DNA of 64,000 nt from Acidobacteriota bacterium (GCA_016712445.1 JADJRB010000003.1:186001-250000), one strand, 5' to 3'; positions 46,927-54,576 are shown, counted from the first letter of the stretch. Numbers and translations are program-made. Notes: generated from the letters alone by a model not told the origin.

Positions 46927-47094
46927 ATGAAACTCTCTATGCAATCGACCGCGCTCAAAGCTTCGGCTTTTGCCCTCACCCTTCTGATGGTCACCGCCTG
47001 CAATACCGTGGCGGGCGCCGGCAAGGACATCGAAGCGGGCGGCGAAGCCGTTACTGATGCTGCTCAGGAAGTTGAGAGCGACATCAAGGACTGA
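46927..47094 (+). CDS. Entericidin-like small lipoprotein
   Basis: A 55-residue lipoprotein: MKLSMQSTALKASAFALTLL, then MVTAC as lipobox, then NTVAGAGKDIEAGGEAVTDA and a helical tail. This is the EcnA/EcnB layout (NTVxGxGKDI), a stress-linked bacteriolytic or envelope peptide in enterobacteria. Too short to be caught by usual length filters. Ribosome site AAAGGAC; EcfG promoter directly upstream. Confidence 0.85.
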   Translation: MKLSMQSTALKASAFALTLLMVTACNTVAGAGKDIEAGGEAVTDAAQEVESDIKD

Positions 47095-47117
47095 TCGATC
47101 CTCTTCGATGTCATTGT

Positions 47118-47150
47118 GCGCGCCGTCCCAGCCAGCCTGAGGCGGCGCGC
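47118..47150 (+). terminator. Hairpin after entericidin-like gene
   Basis: Stem GCGCGCCG/CGGCGCGC, 17-nt loop, followed by TTTCC. Separates the lipoprotein gene from the next gene, which has no EcfG promoter. Confidence 0.6.
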
Positions 47151-47181
47151 TTTCCATCATACTTAATCTCACGGGGTTTTC

Positions 47182-48036
47182 GTGAACATCACTGTGCTGA
47201 TCAATGCGATGTCCGGATCAGTGCCGGCAAATGCAGACACTGCAATTGCGAAAATCATCGAAGACGCAGGTCATACCCTGCGGCTTGAAGCAGCAAGCGG
47301 AGCGGACATCTGCGAGATCACGCCGTCCGCCCTGGCTGAAAAGCCCGACATGGTGATCGTCTGGGGTGGCGACGGCACCACGGCCTGCGTGCTGAATGCA
47401 GCGGGCCAGTTCGGACCGCCCGTGCTGGCCTTGCCGGGCGGCTCGATGAACCTCGTTCACAAGCGCTTGCACCGCGGCAATCTCGACTGGGAATCAATCC
47501 TCGAAGACGTGCTGGCCAACCCGGAGCCTGAAGCTTTTTCTGCGGGCGTGATCGGAGAGCACCGCTTTTACGTGGCCGCCATGCTAGGGCGTCTGACCAA
47601 GCTCACCGACGCTCGCGAGGCAGTCCGCCGAGGCGCGGTCGTGGAGGCCGCCCAAGCGCTAGCATCCGCCGAAGCACTGGACCTGAAGACGCGCCTTACG
47701 TTCAAGGTGGAAGACAGCACTGACGCCGAACCGATCGAAGCGGCGGCGGGCGCCCTTGTCGTTGCCGGGAACCGTTGGCCACGGTTCGAGATTGCCGTCA
47801 TCAACCCCGACTCAGTGCTGGACCTGATGGCCATCGGCCTCGAGAGCTGGATAAAGGGCTGGCGCGAGGCGGAAGCTGTCGAAACCAACGTCGGACGCAA
47901 AGTGTCCATCACGGAACTCAAGGGACGGGCCATTCCTGCGACATTTGACGGCGAACTGACGGAACTTTCCGGCGCTGTGACGGCGCATGTCGTACCTAAT
48001 GCGGCCCGTGTGCTGCGCGCCAGGGCGAGCGGATGA
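47182..48036 (+). CDS. Diacylglycerol-kinase-family protein
   Basis: A 284-residue lipid-kinase-like protein starting with GTG: N-terminal NITVLINAMSGSVPANADTA, nucleotide-binding VIVWGGDGTTACVLNAAG and LALPGGSMNLVHKRLH. Members phosphorylate diacylglycerol, sphingosine or related lipids. The stop overlaps the phosphoesterase start (ATGA), so both are likely made together and may act on related lipid head groups. Confidence 0.85.
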   Translation: MNITVLINAMSGSVPANADTAIAKIIEDAGHTLRLEAASGADICEITPSALAEKPDMVIVWGGDGTTACVLNAAGQFGPPVLALPGGSMNLVHKRLHRGNLDWESILEDVLANPEPEAFSAGVIGEHRFYVAAMLGRLTKLTDAREAVRRGAVVEAAQALASAEALDLKTRLTFKVEDSTDAEPIEAAAGALVVAGNRWPRFEIAVINPDSVLDLMAIGLESWIKGWREAEAVETNVGRKVSITELKGRAIPATFDGELTELSGAVTAHVVPNAARVLRARASG

Positions 48037-48821
48037 AGCTGGCCCATGTCGCCGACCTGCACTTCGGTGCCGCACGGATGGATGTGTTGGCGGCTGCGCA
48101 AGACGCGATCCTGAATGCCCGCCCTGACGCGCTCATCGTCAGCGGCGACGTGAGCCAGCGCGGCAAACGTGTGGAATTCGCTGCGGCGCGGGAATGGGTC
48201 GACGAGATTGGCCTGCCGAGCCTTGTCGTGCCTGGCAATCACGATACGCCCCTTCTGAATGTGCACGCGCGGGCGACCGCACCCTTTGCGCGTTACCGGG
48301 ATTATTTCGGTGACCTGACCCGCTCCCTGAAAATTGGCAGTGGACGGATTGATCCGTTGAACACAGCGCGCGGCTGGCAAGCGCGGAAGAACTGGGCGGA
48401 AGGATCCGTCAGGCTGTCGGACCTTGAAGCCGCCATCGAAGCGAGCGGCAGCGCACATCACCCACACTTGCTTGCGTGCCACCATCCTTTTAGATCGATG
48501 CAAGGCGCGCTGCTGCGCACGGAGACGCGGCGCGGCGATATCGCCAGTCAACGCGTGGCCGCCAGTCCGGTCAGCGTCGTCCTCACAGGACACGTGCACA
48601 CTCCGCACGTCGAGGAAGTGGTTGAGCCTGGCGGCAAATATCTTGCGGTTTCGGCAGGTACCCTGTCGACACGGCTTCGCCGGGCGCCGCCGGGCTTCAA
48701 CATGTTGTCGTTTTCGCCGGACAAGGTCTCAGTCACCGCTTTCGCGCTCAGCGGCGACGTATTCGTCGCACAGCCGACTTTGTCATATAGGCTAAATCAA
48801 GCGGAACCAGGCGACGCATGA
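48033..48821 (+). CDS. Calcineurin-like metallophosphoesterase
   Basis: A 262-residue phosphoesterase with all the metal-binding blocks: ADLHFG (DxH), SGDVSQRG, PGNHDTP, ACHHPF and LTGHVHTPHV. Resembles the CpdA/Icc-like group; the substrate may be a lipid head group or nucleotide. Its 3' end contains the EcfG promoter of the next gene. Confidence 0.88.
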   Translation: MKLAHVADLHFGAARMDVLAAAQDAILNARPDALIVSGDVSQRGKRVEFAAAREWVDEIGLPSLVVPGNHDTPLLNVHARATAPFARYRDYFGDLTRSLKIGSGRIDPLNTARGWQARKNWAEGSVRLSDLEAAIEASGSAHHPHLLACHHPFRSMQGALLRTETRRGDIASQRVAASPVSVVLTGHVHTPHVEEVVEPGGKYLAVSAGTLSTRLRRAPPGFNMLSFSPDKVSVTAFALSGDVFVAQPTLSYRLNQAEPGDA

Positions 48822-48827
48822 CGCGTT
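48803..48827 (+). promoter_or_regulatory. EcfG-type stress promoter of acidic lipoprotein
   Basis: GGAAC 48803-48807, 16 bp, CGTT 48824-48827, mostly inside the 3' end of the phosphoesterase gene and 33 bp before the ATG at 48861. Confidence 0.75.
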
Positions 48828-48860
48828 GGTGAAAAGACATTTCTGTGAAAGGGAATTGCC

Positions 48861-49124
48861 ATGCGAAAACTCCTGCTGGCGGCCAGCTTTGCCGCACTGA
48901 CATTCGCCGCAGCTTGCGACGCGCCGGACGGTCCGGTCGAAGAAGCCGGTGAAGAGATCGACAAAGCGCTCGGAAACGAACCGACTCTGGGCGACCAGAT
49001 CGATGAAACGGTCGACGATGCAGGCGACGCCCTCAAGGAAGCCGGTGAAGAGATTGACCAGGCTGTGGATGACGCTGGCGAGCGCATGGAAGAAGACACG
49101 GAGCCGCCGAGCCAGCCCGAATAG
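48861..49124 (+). CDS. Small acidic lipoprotein
   Basis: An 87-residue lipoprotein: MRKLLLAASFAALTFAAAC (lipobox AAAC) followed by a strongly acidic helical repeat (EEAGEEIDKAL, DETVDDAGDALKEAG, QAVDDAGERMEE) that looks like a coiled coil or amphipathic helix. Similar in style to the entericidin-like protein of this cluster. ATG follows AAAGGGAA and the EcfG promoter. Function unknown; probably part of the stress envelope. Confidence 0.8.
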   Translation: MRKLLLAASFAALTFAAACDAPDGPVEEAGEEIDKALGNEPTLGDQIDETVDDAGDALKEAGEEIDQAVDDAGERMEEDTEPPSQPE

Positions 49125-49148
49125 AGCGCGCCAACTGACTTACAATCT

Positions 49149-49182
49149 GCTCCGGATGTCACAGGCATCCGGAGCATTTTTT
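49149..49182 (+). terminator. Rho-independent terminator
   Basis: Perfect 10-bp stem GCTCCGGATG/CATCCGGAGC, 7-nt loop and six T residues; lies between the convergent acidic-lipoprotein and histidine-kinase genes. Confidence 0.9.
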
Positions 49183-49184
49183 GT

Positions 49185-50915
49185 TCAGCAGTCGAACGGA
49201 ATGACAAGCCGAACGCGACAACCCTGCCCCGGCGCGCTGTCGACTTCCAGCTTGGCCGAAATTTGCCGCGCGAAGGCTTCCATCAGCCGGCCGCCCAACC
49301 CGCGCGACGAAGAATCCCCGGGTTCAAATCCGCGACCGTTGTCCTCTATGAGCAGCAACAGCTCCTCGCCGAGATCGGTGAGCGAAATCGAAATGCGGCC
49401 GCCGGACTCGAAGGCGAATTTCACCGCATTGGTAACCGCTTCGACGAGGAAAAGGGCAACCGGAATGGCGTCGTCGGAGCTTCGCTCGCAATCGATGTAT
49501 GACTGTGTCAGCTCGATTCCGAACTCCTCCGTACCCAACGCTTCCCTCAGATGGTCGACGAGCGATGTGAGGAAAGGCTTCAGGCTGACGGATTCCAGAC
49601 GCTCGTTCTGGTAAAGCGTCTGGTGGACGATTGCCAGCGCACTGATACGGTTCTGTGCCTTCGACAAGGCCTGGCGGGCCGCAGGATCGCTGATCTGCCG
49701 GCTTTGCAGGCTCAGGAAACTCGTCACGATCTGGAGGTTATTCTTCACGCGGTGGTGGATCTCCTTCACCGCTGCATCGCGCAACGCGATTGCGTCCCGC
49801 AGCTCGCTGTCGCGCTCTGAGATATTCTGAGCCATTTCGTCCATCGACCGCGCGAGCTCGCCGAACTCGGTGGGTGCCTTGGCAAAAGAATCACCCGCCT
49901 GAAAACGGTAGCGCCCCGCGCCGTAGACGCGCGCTGCCCTCTGCAGCCGGCCAATCCAGTGCAAGACCAGCTGGTCGACTGCGATCCAGACCGCCAGCAA
50001 CGCCGCAACATATGCCAGCACCGGCAAGGCCAGCGAAGCGATCGGCGAGAGGGTCAACTCGTTCCACAAGCCAGGCGACCGGCCTGAGGTGACCGCGAAC
50101 ATGCCATTGCTGCCCGCAGGCTGGACCACGACATCGAGGGCTTTGCCATCGGCTGATCGCGCCGTGAACATGCGCGGCTTGCCGGTTTCCAGCGTTTCAT
50201 TGATCCAGGCCGGGTCGATGTTCTCGAAATTGCGGCTCGACTGCACGTTTCCGTCCTTATCAGCCAGCGCGACGTCGACGTCGTCTGGCAGGTCGAGGTT
50301 CTGCGCGAGGTCGACCAGCATGTCGGCGCGAAGACCGAACGCCGCAGCCCCCGCGAACGCGCCGTCGGCTTCATCGAGGCGCACGAAGATTCCGAAGATC
50401 CACTCCTTTGTTGCAGGATCGAGGTAGGACTGTGTGCGAACTACTGGCGACTCGAACTGCAACTCGGCCAGCCAGAGGTCATTGAAAATGCGGTGGCCGG
50501 TCGCGCCGGCGGCGCTGCAACTCGAAACTCCCTGACGGTCGAAGTTCGAAACGTTCACAAGTGCAGGCACCGCCGCATCGAGCGCAGACATCACCTGCGC
50601 GCATTTACCCTTGGCGATTTCGTCCTTGAACAGAACGAGCAGGACTTCTGCCTGCTCCAGGGACTTTTCGAGTGCATCGACTGATTGTTCGGCGACCACG
50701 AGCAACCGTTCGCGCCGGTCATCAAGGCTGCGCTGGGCATCAAGTATCGCACTGACGCCCGAGAGCAGCATGATCGGCGCCAAGGCAGCCGTGAGCAGTA
50801 TCAGAAGGCGAGACCTGAGCGACCCTCGCGCAACTCCTCCGGGTACCGGCTCACCGTCAGCTTGCGGCTGCACCCGCGATCCTATTCGCTTCATCCAGGA
50901 TCGCATCGAAGGCAT
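49185..50915 (-). CDS. HisKA_2-type sensor histidine kinase (PhyK-like)
   Basis: A 576-residue membrane sensor: helix 1 (LLILLTAALAPIMLLSGVSA, about 35-58), a periplasmic domain of about 225 residues, helix 2 (about 290-315), a HAMP-like linker, then the HisKA_2 dimerisation motif KEIHHRVKNNLQIV and an ATPase domain (DNGRGFEPGDSSSRGLGGRL). Kinases of this subtype control PhyR in Alphaproteobacteria. It is the third gene after nepR and ecfG; its start overlaps ecfG by 59 bp (a later start is possible). Likely the stress sensor of the locus. Confidence 0.88.
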   Translation of the reverse strand: MPSMRSWMKRIGSRVQPQADGEPVPGGVARGSLRSRLLILLTAALAPIMLLSGVSAILDAQRSLDDRRERLLVVAEQSVDALEKSLEQAEVLLVLFKDEIAKGKCAQVMSALDAAVPALVNVSNFDRQGVSSCSAAGATGHRIFNDLWLAELQFESPVVRTQSYLDPATKEWIFGIFVRLDEADGAFAGAAAFGLRADMLVDLAQNLDLPDDVDVALADKDGNVQSSRNFENIDPAWINETLETGKPRMFTARSADGKALDVVVQPAGSNGMFAVTSGRSPGLWNELTLSPIASLALPVLAYVAALLAVWIAVDQLVLHWIGRLQRAARVYGAGRYRFQAGDSFAKAPTEFGELARSMDEMAQNISERDSELRDAIALRDAAVKEIHHRVKNNLQIVTSFLSLQSRQISDPAARQALSKAQNRISALAIVHQTLYQNERLESVSLKPFLTSLVDHLREALGTEEFGIELTQSYIDCERSSDDAIPVALFLVEAVTNAVKFAFESGGRISISLTDLGEELLLLIEDNGRGFEPGDSSSRGLGGRLMEAFARQISAKLEVDSAPGQGCRVRLVIPFDC

Positions 50916-51459
50916 CTGCCGCTTTCATGGCTTTGTCATCGCTATAACCCACAGAATTTGTCTCAAGCATCGCGGCAAGCGCCGCCCGCGCACGCGACAC
51001 CCTGCTCTTCACAGTGCCCACCGCGCAGCCGCAAATCTCTGCGGCCTCATCGTAGGACATGCCGCCGGCGCCGACCAGCATCACGGCCTCGCGCTGATCG
51101 TCGGGCAGTTGCCAGAGCGCATTCTTGAGCGCGAGGAGCTCAAGCCCGGCGGCGGGGTTCGAATCCGACGTCAACGTCGCTTCTGCAACTTCCGGATCAA
51201 GCGGTTGGCGGCGCCAGGAACGCCGCTTTTCGGAATAGAAGATGTTGCGCAGGATCGTGAACGACCAGGCTTTGAGGTTCGTACCCGCTTCGAAACTGCC
51301 ACGCGCATTCCACGCTTTCAGCATGGCGTCCTGCGCCAGGTCATCCGCGAACGTCGGGTCGCCGCACAAGCTGCGCGCAAACGCACGCAAATGCGGGATC
51401 AGCTCGGTCAGAGCCCGCTTGAACTCGGCGTCGCCGGTTTTGCCCGCAGCTTCGCTCAT
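50857..51459 (-). CDS. ecfG: ECF sigma factor EcfG (general stress response)
   Basis: A 200-residue extracytoplasmic-function sigma factor: region 2 (LIPHLRAFARSLCGDPTFAD, DDLAQDAMLKAWNARGSF) and region 4 (QLPDDQREAVMLVGAGGMSY, CGCAVGTVKSRVSRARAAL). It directs RNA polymerase to GGAAC-N16-CGTT promoters such as the eight in this cluster. Held inactive by NepR; the start overlaps the nepR stop (ATGA). Region 4 reads GGMSYDEAAEI, close to SigT/EcfG. Confidence 0.92.
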   Translation of the reverse strand: MSEAAGKTGDAEFKRALTELIPHLRAFARSLCGDPTFADDLAQDAMLKAWNARGSFEAGTNLKAWSFTILRNIFYSEKRRSWRRQPLDPEVAEATLTSDSNPAAGLELLALKNALWQLPDDQREAVMLVGAGGMSYDEAAEICGCAVGTVKSRVSRARAALAAMLETNSVGYSDDKAMKAADAFDAILDEANRIAGAAAS

Positions 51460-51680
51460 GAACCGCTCTCCTCACCCTGCGGCGGATTGGAGGGGTTCGA
51501 TTTGCGCGTGTCGGCCGATTCCAGAAGCTGGAAAAAGGAGTCCGGAACCGGCTCCTGCGTGACATCGTCATACAGCTTGCGCAGGTTTTCACCGATCTTT
51601 TCGCCGCGGCGCCGCTTCTGAGCATCAGGCGCAAGATGGCTCTTTTCGGCTGGCAAAGGCGCAGATTTCGCATCTTTCAC
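51456..51680 (-). CDS. nepR: Anti-sigma factor NepR
   Basis: A 74-residue anti-sigma factor with the NepR core IGENLRKLYDDVTQEPVPDS and FFQLLESAD; the two short helices bracket the conserved EPVP. It binds EcfG, or PhyR when PhyR is phosphorylated. First gene of nepR-ecfG-kinase, behind an EcfG promoter, so the operon is self-amplifying. Divergent from phyR, as in most genomes with this system. Confidence 0.93.
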   Translation of the reverse strand: MKDAKSAPLPAEKSHLAPDAQKRRRGEKIGENLRKLYDDVTQEPVPDSFFQLLESADTRKSNPSNPPQGEESGS

Positions 51681-51711
51681 TGGAGATTCCCCGCATTGAC
51701 TTCGTGTTCCA

Positions 51712-51736
51712 AACGCCCTTGCCGGGTTATGGTTCC
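51712..51736 (-). promoter_or_regulatory. EcfG-type promoter of nepR-ecfG
   Basis: Minus strand: GGAAC (51736-51732), 16 bp, CGTT (51715-51712), 31 bp before nepR. Shows autoregulation of the operon. Confidence 0.85.
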
Positions 51737-51765
51737 CTCACCGATACGATTTTTTCTCAACGGCT

Positions 51766-51790
51766 GGAACCAACGCTGAAATCGTGCGTT
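51766..51790 (+). promoter_or_regulatory. EcfG-type promoter of phyR
   Basis: GGAAC 51766-51770, 16 bp, CGTT 51787-51790, 35 bp before the phyR ATG. Positive feedback on the response regulator. Confidence 0.85.
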
Positions 51791-51825
51791 TTGACCACGG
51801 AAACTGAAAACGCGAGAGGAATTTC

Positions 51826-52614
51826 ATGAGTTTGCTCCAGGTGTTCGGACCTCAACTTCCGTTCCTGCGACGGTATGCGCGGGCACTCACTGGCAACCAG
51901 AAGAGCGGCGATGCCTACATCCGCACGTCGCTTGAGGCGCTGGCTGAAGACCCGTCCCTGATTGAAGACACATCCAATCCGCGCCTGTCACTCTACCGGT
52001 TCTTCCACGCGATGTGGGGAAAAGGTAGCGCCAAGTTCGGCAATGCCGACCATTCGACTTCGAAGGCGGATGAGCGTCTTCAGGCACTCGCGCCCCTCCA
52101 CCGCCAGGCATTCCTGCTGACCTCGCTGGAAGGCTTCACCCCGGCAGAAGCCGCCACGATCCTCGGCGTATCGGAGCTTGAGTTCCGCATGCTGGAGCGG
52201 ACGGCACACGACGAAATCGAGGCGCAGATGACCACGCGCGCTCTCGTGATCGAAGACGAGCCGATCATCGCAGCAGATCTTCAGGGGCTGCTCGAAGAAC
52301 TGGGGCATTATGTGACTGGCATCGCGTCGACCCACAAGGAAGCGATCGACCTGGCAAAGAAAAACCCGCCGGGCATCATCCTTTGCGACATTCAGCTCGC
52401 GGACGGTTCGTCCGGGATCGATGCCGCCATGGAATTGCTGGAGATGTTCGACGTGCCGGTGATCTTCATCACGGCGTTCCCGGAGCGCCTGCTCACCGGC
52501 GAGCGCCCGGAACCGATCTTCCTCATTCCCAAACCTTTCCAGGAATCGGCCGTCAAGGCCGCCATCGGACAGGCGCTCTTCTTCCACCCTGCCACAGTCC
52601 CAGCGGTCGCCTGA
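51826..52614 (+). CDS. phyR: General stress response regulator PhyR
   Basis: A 262-residue protein: a sigma-factor-like domain at 1-130 (FLRRYARALTGNQKSGDAYI, HRQAFLLTSLEGFTPAEAA) that mimics EcfG and binds NepR, and a receiver domain at about 137-255 (ALVIEDEPIIAADLQGLLEE, LCDIQLADGSSG with phospho-Asp near 188). Phosphorylation by a HisKA_2 kinase frees EcfG. ATG after GAGAGGAA. Confidence 0.95.
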   Translation: MSLLQVFGPQLPFLRRYARALTGNQKSGDAYIRTSLEALAEDPSLIEDTSNPRLSLYRFFHAMWGKGSAKFGNADHSTSKADERLQALAPLHRQAFLLTSLEGFTPAEAATILGVSELEFRMLERTAHDEIEAQMTTRALVIEDEPIIAADLQGLLEELGHYVTGIASTHKEAIDLAKKNPPGIILCDIQLADGSSGIDAAMELLEMFDVPVIFITAFPERLLTGERPEPIFLIPKPFQESAVKAAIGQALFFHPATVPAVA

Positions 52615-52636
52615 CCCCCCACCCAGCAGCGACCCT

Positions 52637-52674
52637 GTTCGCCCGGCCTTTTACAAGGCCGGGCGAACTCCGTT
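52637..52674 (+). terminator. Terminator of phyR
   Basis: Perfect 14-bp stem GTTCGCCCGGCCTT/AAGGCCGGGCGAAC, 4-nt loop, followed by TCCGTTTT. Confidence 0.85.
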
Positions 52675-52700
52675 TTGGAAGAAACCAGCGCGCTGTCACC

Positions 52701-52725
52701 GGAACTGCGCGGAACGAGGCACGTT
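52701..52725 (+). promoter_or_regulatory. EcfG-type stress promoter of DUF883-like gene
   Basis: GGAAC 52701-52705, 16 bp, CGTT 52722-52725, 37 bp before the ATG at 52763. A second GGAAC at 52711 lies inside the spacer. Confidence 0.8.
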
Positions 52726-52762
52726 TCATTCACAACTATAACCTGCCCGAAAGGCCACCTTC

Positions 52763-53071
52763 ATGACAAAGAAAGCCGTGAAATCCACACCCGCCAAGAA
52801 GACGGCCAAAGCCCCTGGCGTTGAGGCGCTGCGCAAAGACGTTGCAGTGCTCAAAGCGGATGCGAAAGTTGTGCTTGATGACATCAAGGTCGTTGCACAT
52901 GACGGCCGCCGAAGCGCGCTTCGCAAAGGCAAGCGCTTGGCGAAAAGCGCTGGCTCGCGCTTTGAGGACGCCAATCACGCGATGAAGTCTACTGTGCGTG
53001 ACAAGCCAATGCGCGCAATAGGCGCCTCCTTCGCCGCCGGCTGGCTGCTCGGCGCATTGCGGCGCAAATAG
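52763..53071 (+). CDS. DUF883/ElaB-like membrane-anchored protein
   Basis: A 102-residue protein: a Lys/Ala-rich N-terminus (KAVKSTPAKKTAKAPG), a helical segment (ALRKDVAVLKADAKVVLDDI) and a C-terminal RDKPMRAIGASFAAGWLLGA then LRRK, the Gly-containing membrane anchor typical of ElaB/YqjD/DUF883 proteins, which associate with ribosomes in stationary phase in E. coli. Preceded by an EcfG promoter, so probably a stress target. Confidence 0.75.
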   Translation: MTKKAVKSTPAKKTAKAPGVEALRKDVAVLKADAKVVLDDIKVVAHDGRRSALRKGKRLAKSAGSRFEDANHAMKSTVRDKPMRAIGASFAAGWLLGALRRK

Positions 53072-53087
53072 GCTGAACAATGAGAAC

Positions 53088-53129
53088 GCGCCTTCAAGCG
53101 GCTGCTCTGAGCGAGCCGCTTGAAGGCGC
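53088..53129 (+). terminator. Long perfect hairpin after DUF883-like gene
   Basis: Perfect 16-bp stem GCGCCTTCAAGCGGCT/AGCCGCTTGAAGGCGC around a 10-nt loop. No strong T-run follows, so it may stabilise the 3' end as much as terminate. Confidence 0.7.
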
Positions 53130-53178
53130 AATCAATCTGTTATCTGTTCAAGTGCGTTAAAGTGTTTGAACGCTGAAA

Positions 53179-53203
53179 ATCAAAACTTCGAGCGCGTCGC
53201 TCG
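53179..53203 (-). terminator. Terminator of nepR-like gene
   Basis: Immediately after the nepR-like stop: stem CGAGCG/CGCTCG with loop CGT, followed on the minus strand by AAGTTTTGATTTT. Confidence 0.7.
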
Positions 53204-53206
53204 AGA

Positions 53207-53389
53207 CTAACCGTTGGCGCCTTCTCCGGAGCGCGGGGCGTTCCGGTTCGCGCTATCCGCGGCCTTGAGCAACTCCATGAACTCATTCTCCACGTCATTG
53301 GCGTCCGGCAGGTTCATGACCTGCTGGAGCTTTGACCCGATCGTACGCCGCTGCGCCGTCAGGAAGGGAGGGTTGTCTGTCGCTTTCAT
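53207..53389 (-). CDS. Second, divergent NepR-like protein
   Basis: A 60-residue protein that aligns by eye with NepR of the same cluster: RRTIGSKLQQVMN against EKIGENLRKLYDD, and VENEFMELLKAADSANR against VPDSFFQLLESADTRKS. The central EPVP is not kept (ANDV), so binding properties may differ. An EcfG-type promoter lies so close that the transcript should start within a few bases of the ATG at 53389; no ribosome site fits and no other start exists in frame before the NepR-like core. This argues for a leaderless stress-induced anti-sigma factor. NepR identity is inference. Confidence 0.6.
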   Translation of the reverse strand: MKATDNPPFLTAQRRTIGSKLQQVMNLPDANDVENEFMELLKAADSANRNAPRSGEGANG

Positions 53390-53397
53390 GACAAATG

Positions 53398-53422
53398 AAC
53401 GAGTGTCGGAACTGATCGTTCC
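53398..53422 (-). promoter_or_regulatory. EcfG-type stress promoter of nepR-like gene
   Basis: Minus strand: GGAAC (53422-53418), 16 bp, CGTT (53401-53398). Only 8 bp separate the -10 box from the ATG. Confidence 0.75.
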
Positions 53423-53502
53423 TTCCCGAATGCAACCAGTGCGCAGGCTGACTTTTTGGCCACACCCATGCTGTTCAACACGGCAGGCGTGTGCGGATGA
53501 AA

Positions 53503-54576
53503 TCAGGCGATCCCGCGTGCCTTGACCTGGTTGCGGCCCGACTGCTGTGCGCTCCGCAACAGAACGTCCGCCTGCTTGATCACATCGCCGGCGCTCATTC
53601 CCGGATCAAGCCTCGCGAGGCCAAAGGACGCTGTCACGCCAGTCACTTTTGCGCGCGTTTCGGGGACAACGAAGCTGGTGAGCTTGAACCCGTGTTTGAC
53701 CTTGATCAGCAGATTGTAGGCCGACATCAGGTCGCGCTCAGTCAGGATCAGGGCAAAGGCCTGCTCGCCGTAGCGCGCGATCATGTCGTTGTCCGAGACG
53801 CCTGCGGTCACGTGGCGAGTGAAGCCCTGCAAGACAATATCGCCAAGCGGCGCGCCTTCGGCGGAAACTAGGGACGCAAAGTCATCAATTTCGGCCAGAA
53901 CCACGCAAAAGCCTTCGCGCGATTTCACCGCATGAGCCGCTGACGCTTCCAGCCGTTTTTCGAAGGCGCGCCGGTTGTGGGCACCTGTCAGCGGATCCCG
54001 CGCAGCCTGTGCCTGCGCCTCTTCAAGCTGCTGGTTCAGGACCGTGATCATGCTCTGCGATTTTGCAAGTCCGCTGTTCAACTCGCGGGTCAGCGAAGCC
54101 ATCCGGCGGTTCTCTTCGAGCAAGCCGTTGACGACTTCGGCAAGTCCGCCCTCTGTCGTTGCCTGCGGCACCCGCTCGGCGAAAGTATCGAGCGACGTGG
54201 TGAAATCGTCGCTTTGGCGAAGGCCCTTCTCGATGATCTCAAGAACGCTCCCGATTTCAGTGCCGATTGCCTGGCCGATATCCTGCGCAACATAAGCCTG
54301 AGCGTTGTCGGCCAGGTATTCCTGAAAAAGCGACTCGATGTCGTAGGGACTCAGCTGGTCTTTCAACTGGAGGAGATCGTTGATCTCCGCCACCAGCGCG
54401 TCATCCGAACCCGTCGCATAGGCAAACAGCACCGCATAGGCGTTTGGGTAGGGCGCGGTATGGTACTTGTCCATGAGGTTGAAAACCCGGACTGCCGCCT
54501 GGCAGACTTCTCGAAAACTGCGCTGCCCCGCATATTTCGGGACTTCGGCGGACGGCTGCCTGACAGGCGCTGACAT
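53503..54576 (-). CDS. Degenerate GGDEF-domain protein
   Basis: A 357-residue cytosolic protein. The first ~190 residues are helical (an unnamed N-terminal domain, TAPYPNAYAVLFAYATGSDD), with a coiled coil at about 165-200; a GGDEF-fold domain follows (ARDPLTGAHNRRAFEKRLEA). The signature GGDEF reads YGEQAF (MIARYGEQAFALIL), so cyclase activity is unlikely; it may bind c-di-GMP or GTP as a receptor. ATG at 54576 is preferred; an in-frame start at 54669 exists. Adjacent to the stress cluster but without an EcfG promoter. Confidence 0.8.
   Translation of the reverse strand: MSAPVRQPSAEVPKYAGQRSFREVCQAAVRVFNLMDKYHTAPYPNAYAVLFAYATGSDDALVAEINDLLQLKDQLSPYDIESLFQEYLADNAQAYVAQDIGQAIGTEIGSVLEIIEKGLRQSDDFTTSLDTFAERVPQATTEGGLAEVVNGLLEENRRMASLTRELNSGLAKSQSMITVLNQQLEEAQAQAARDPLTGAHNRRAFEKRLEASAAHAVKSREGFCVVLAEIDDFASLVSAEGAPLGDIVLQGFTRHVTAGVSDNDMIARYGEQAFALILTERDLMSAYNLLIKVKHGFKLTSFVVPETRAKVTGVTASFGLARLDPGMSAGDVIKQADVLLRSAQQSGRNQVKARGIA

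Noticed and set aside
53088..53129. Small RNA gene in the long hairpin after the DUF883-like gene
   Set aside because: Lies directly behind the stop of a stress gene, and a single perfect stem fits a transcript end better than an independent RNA.
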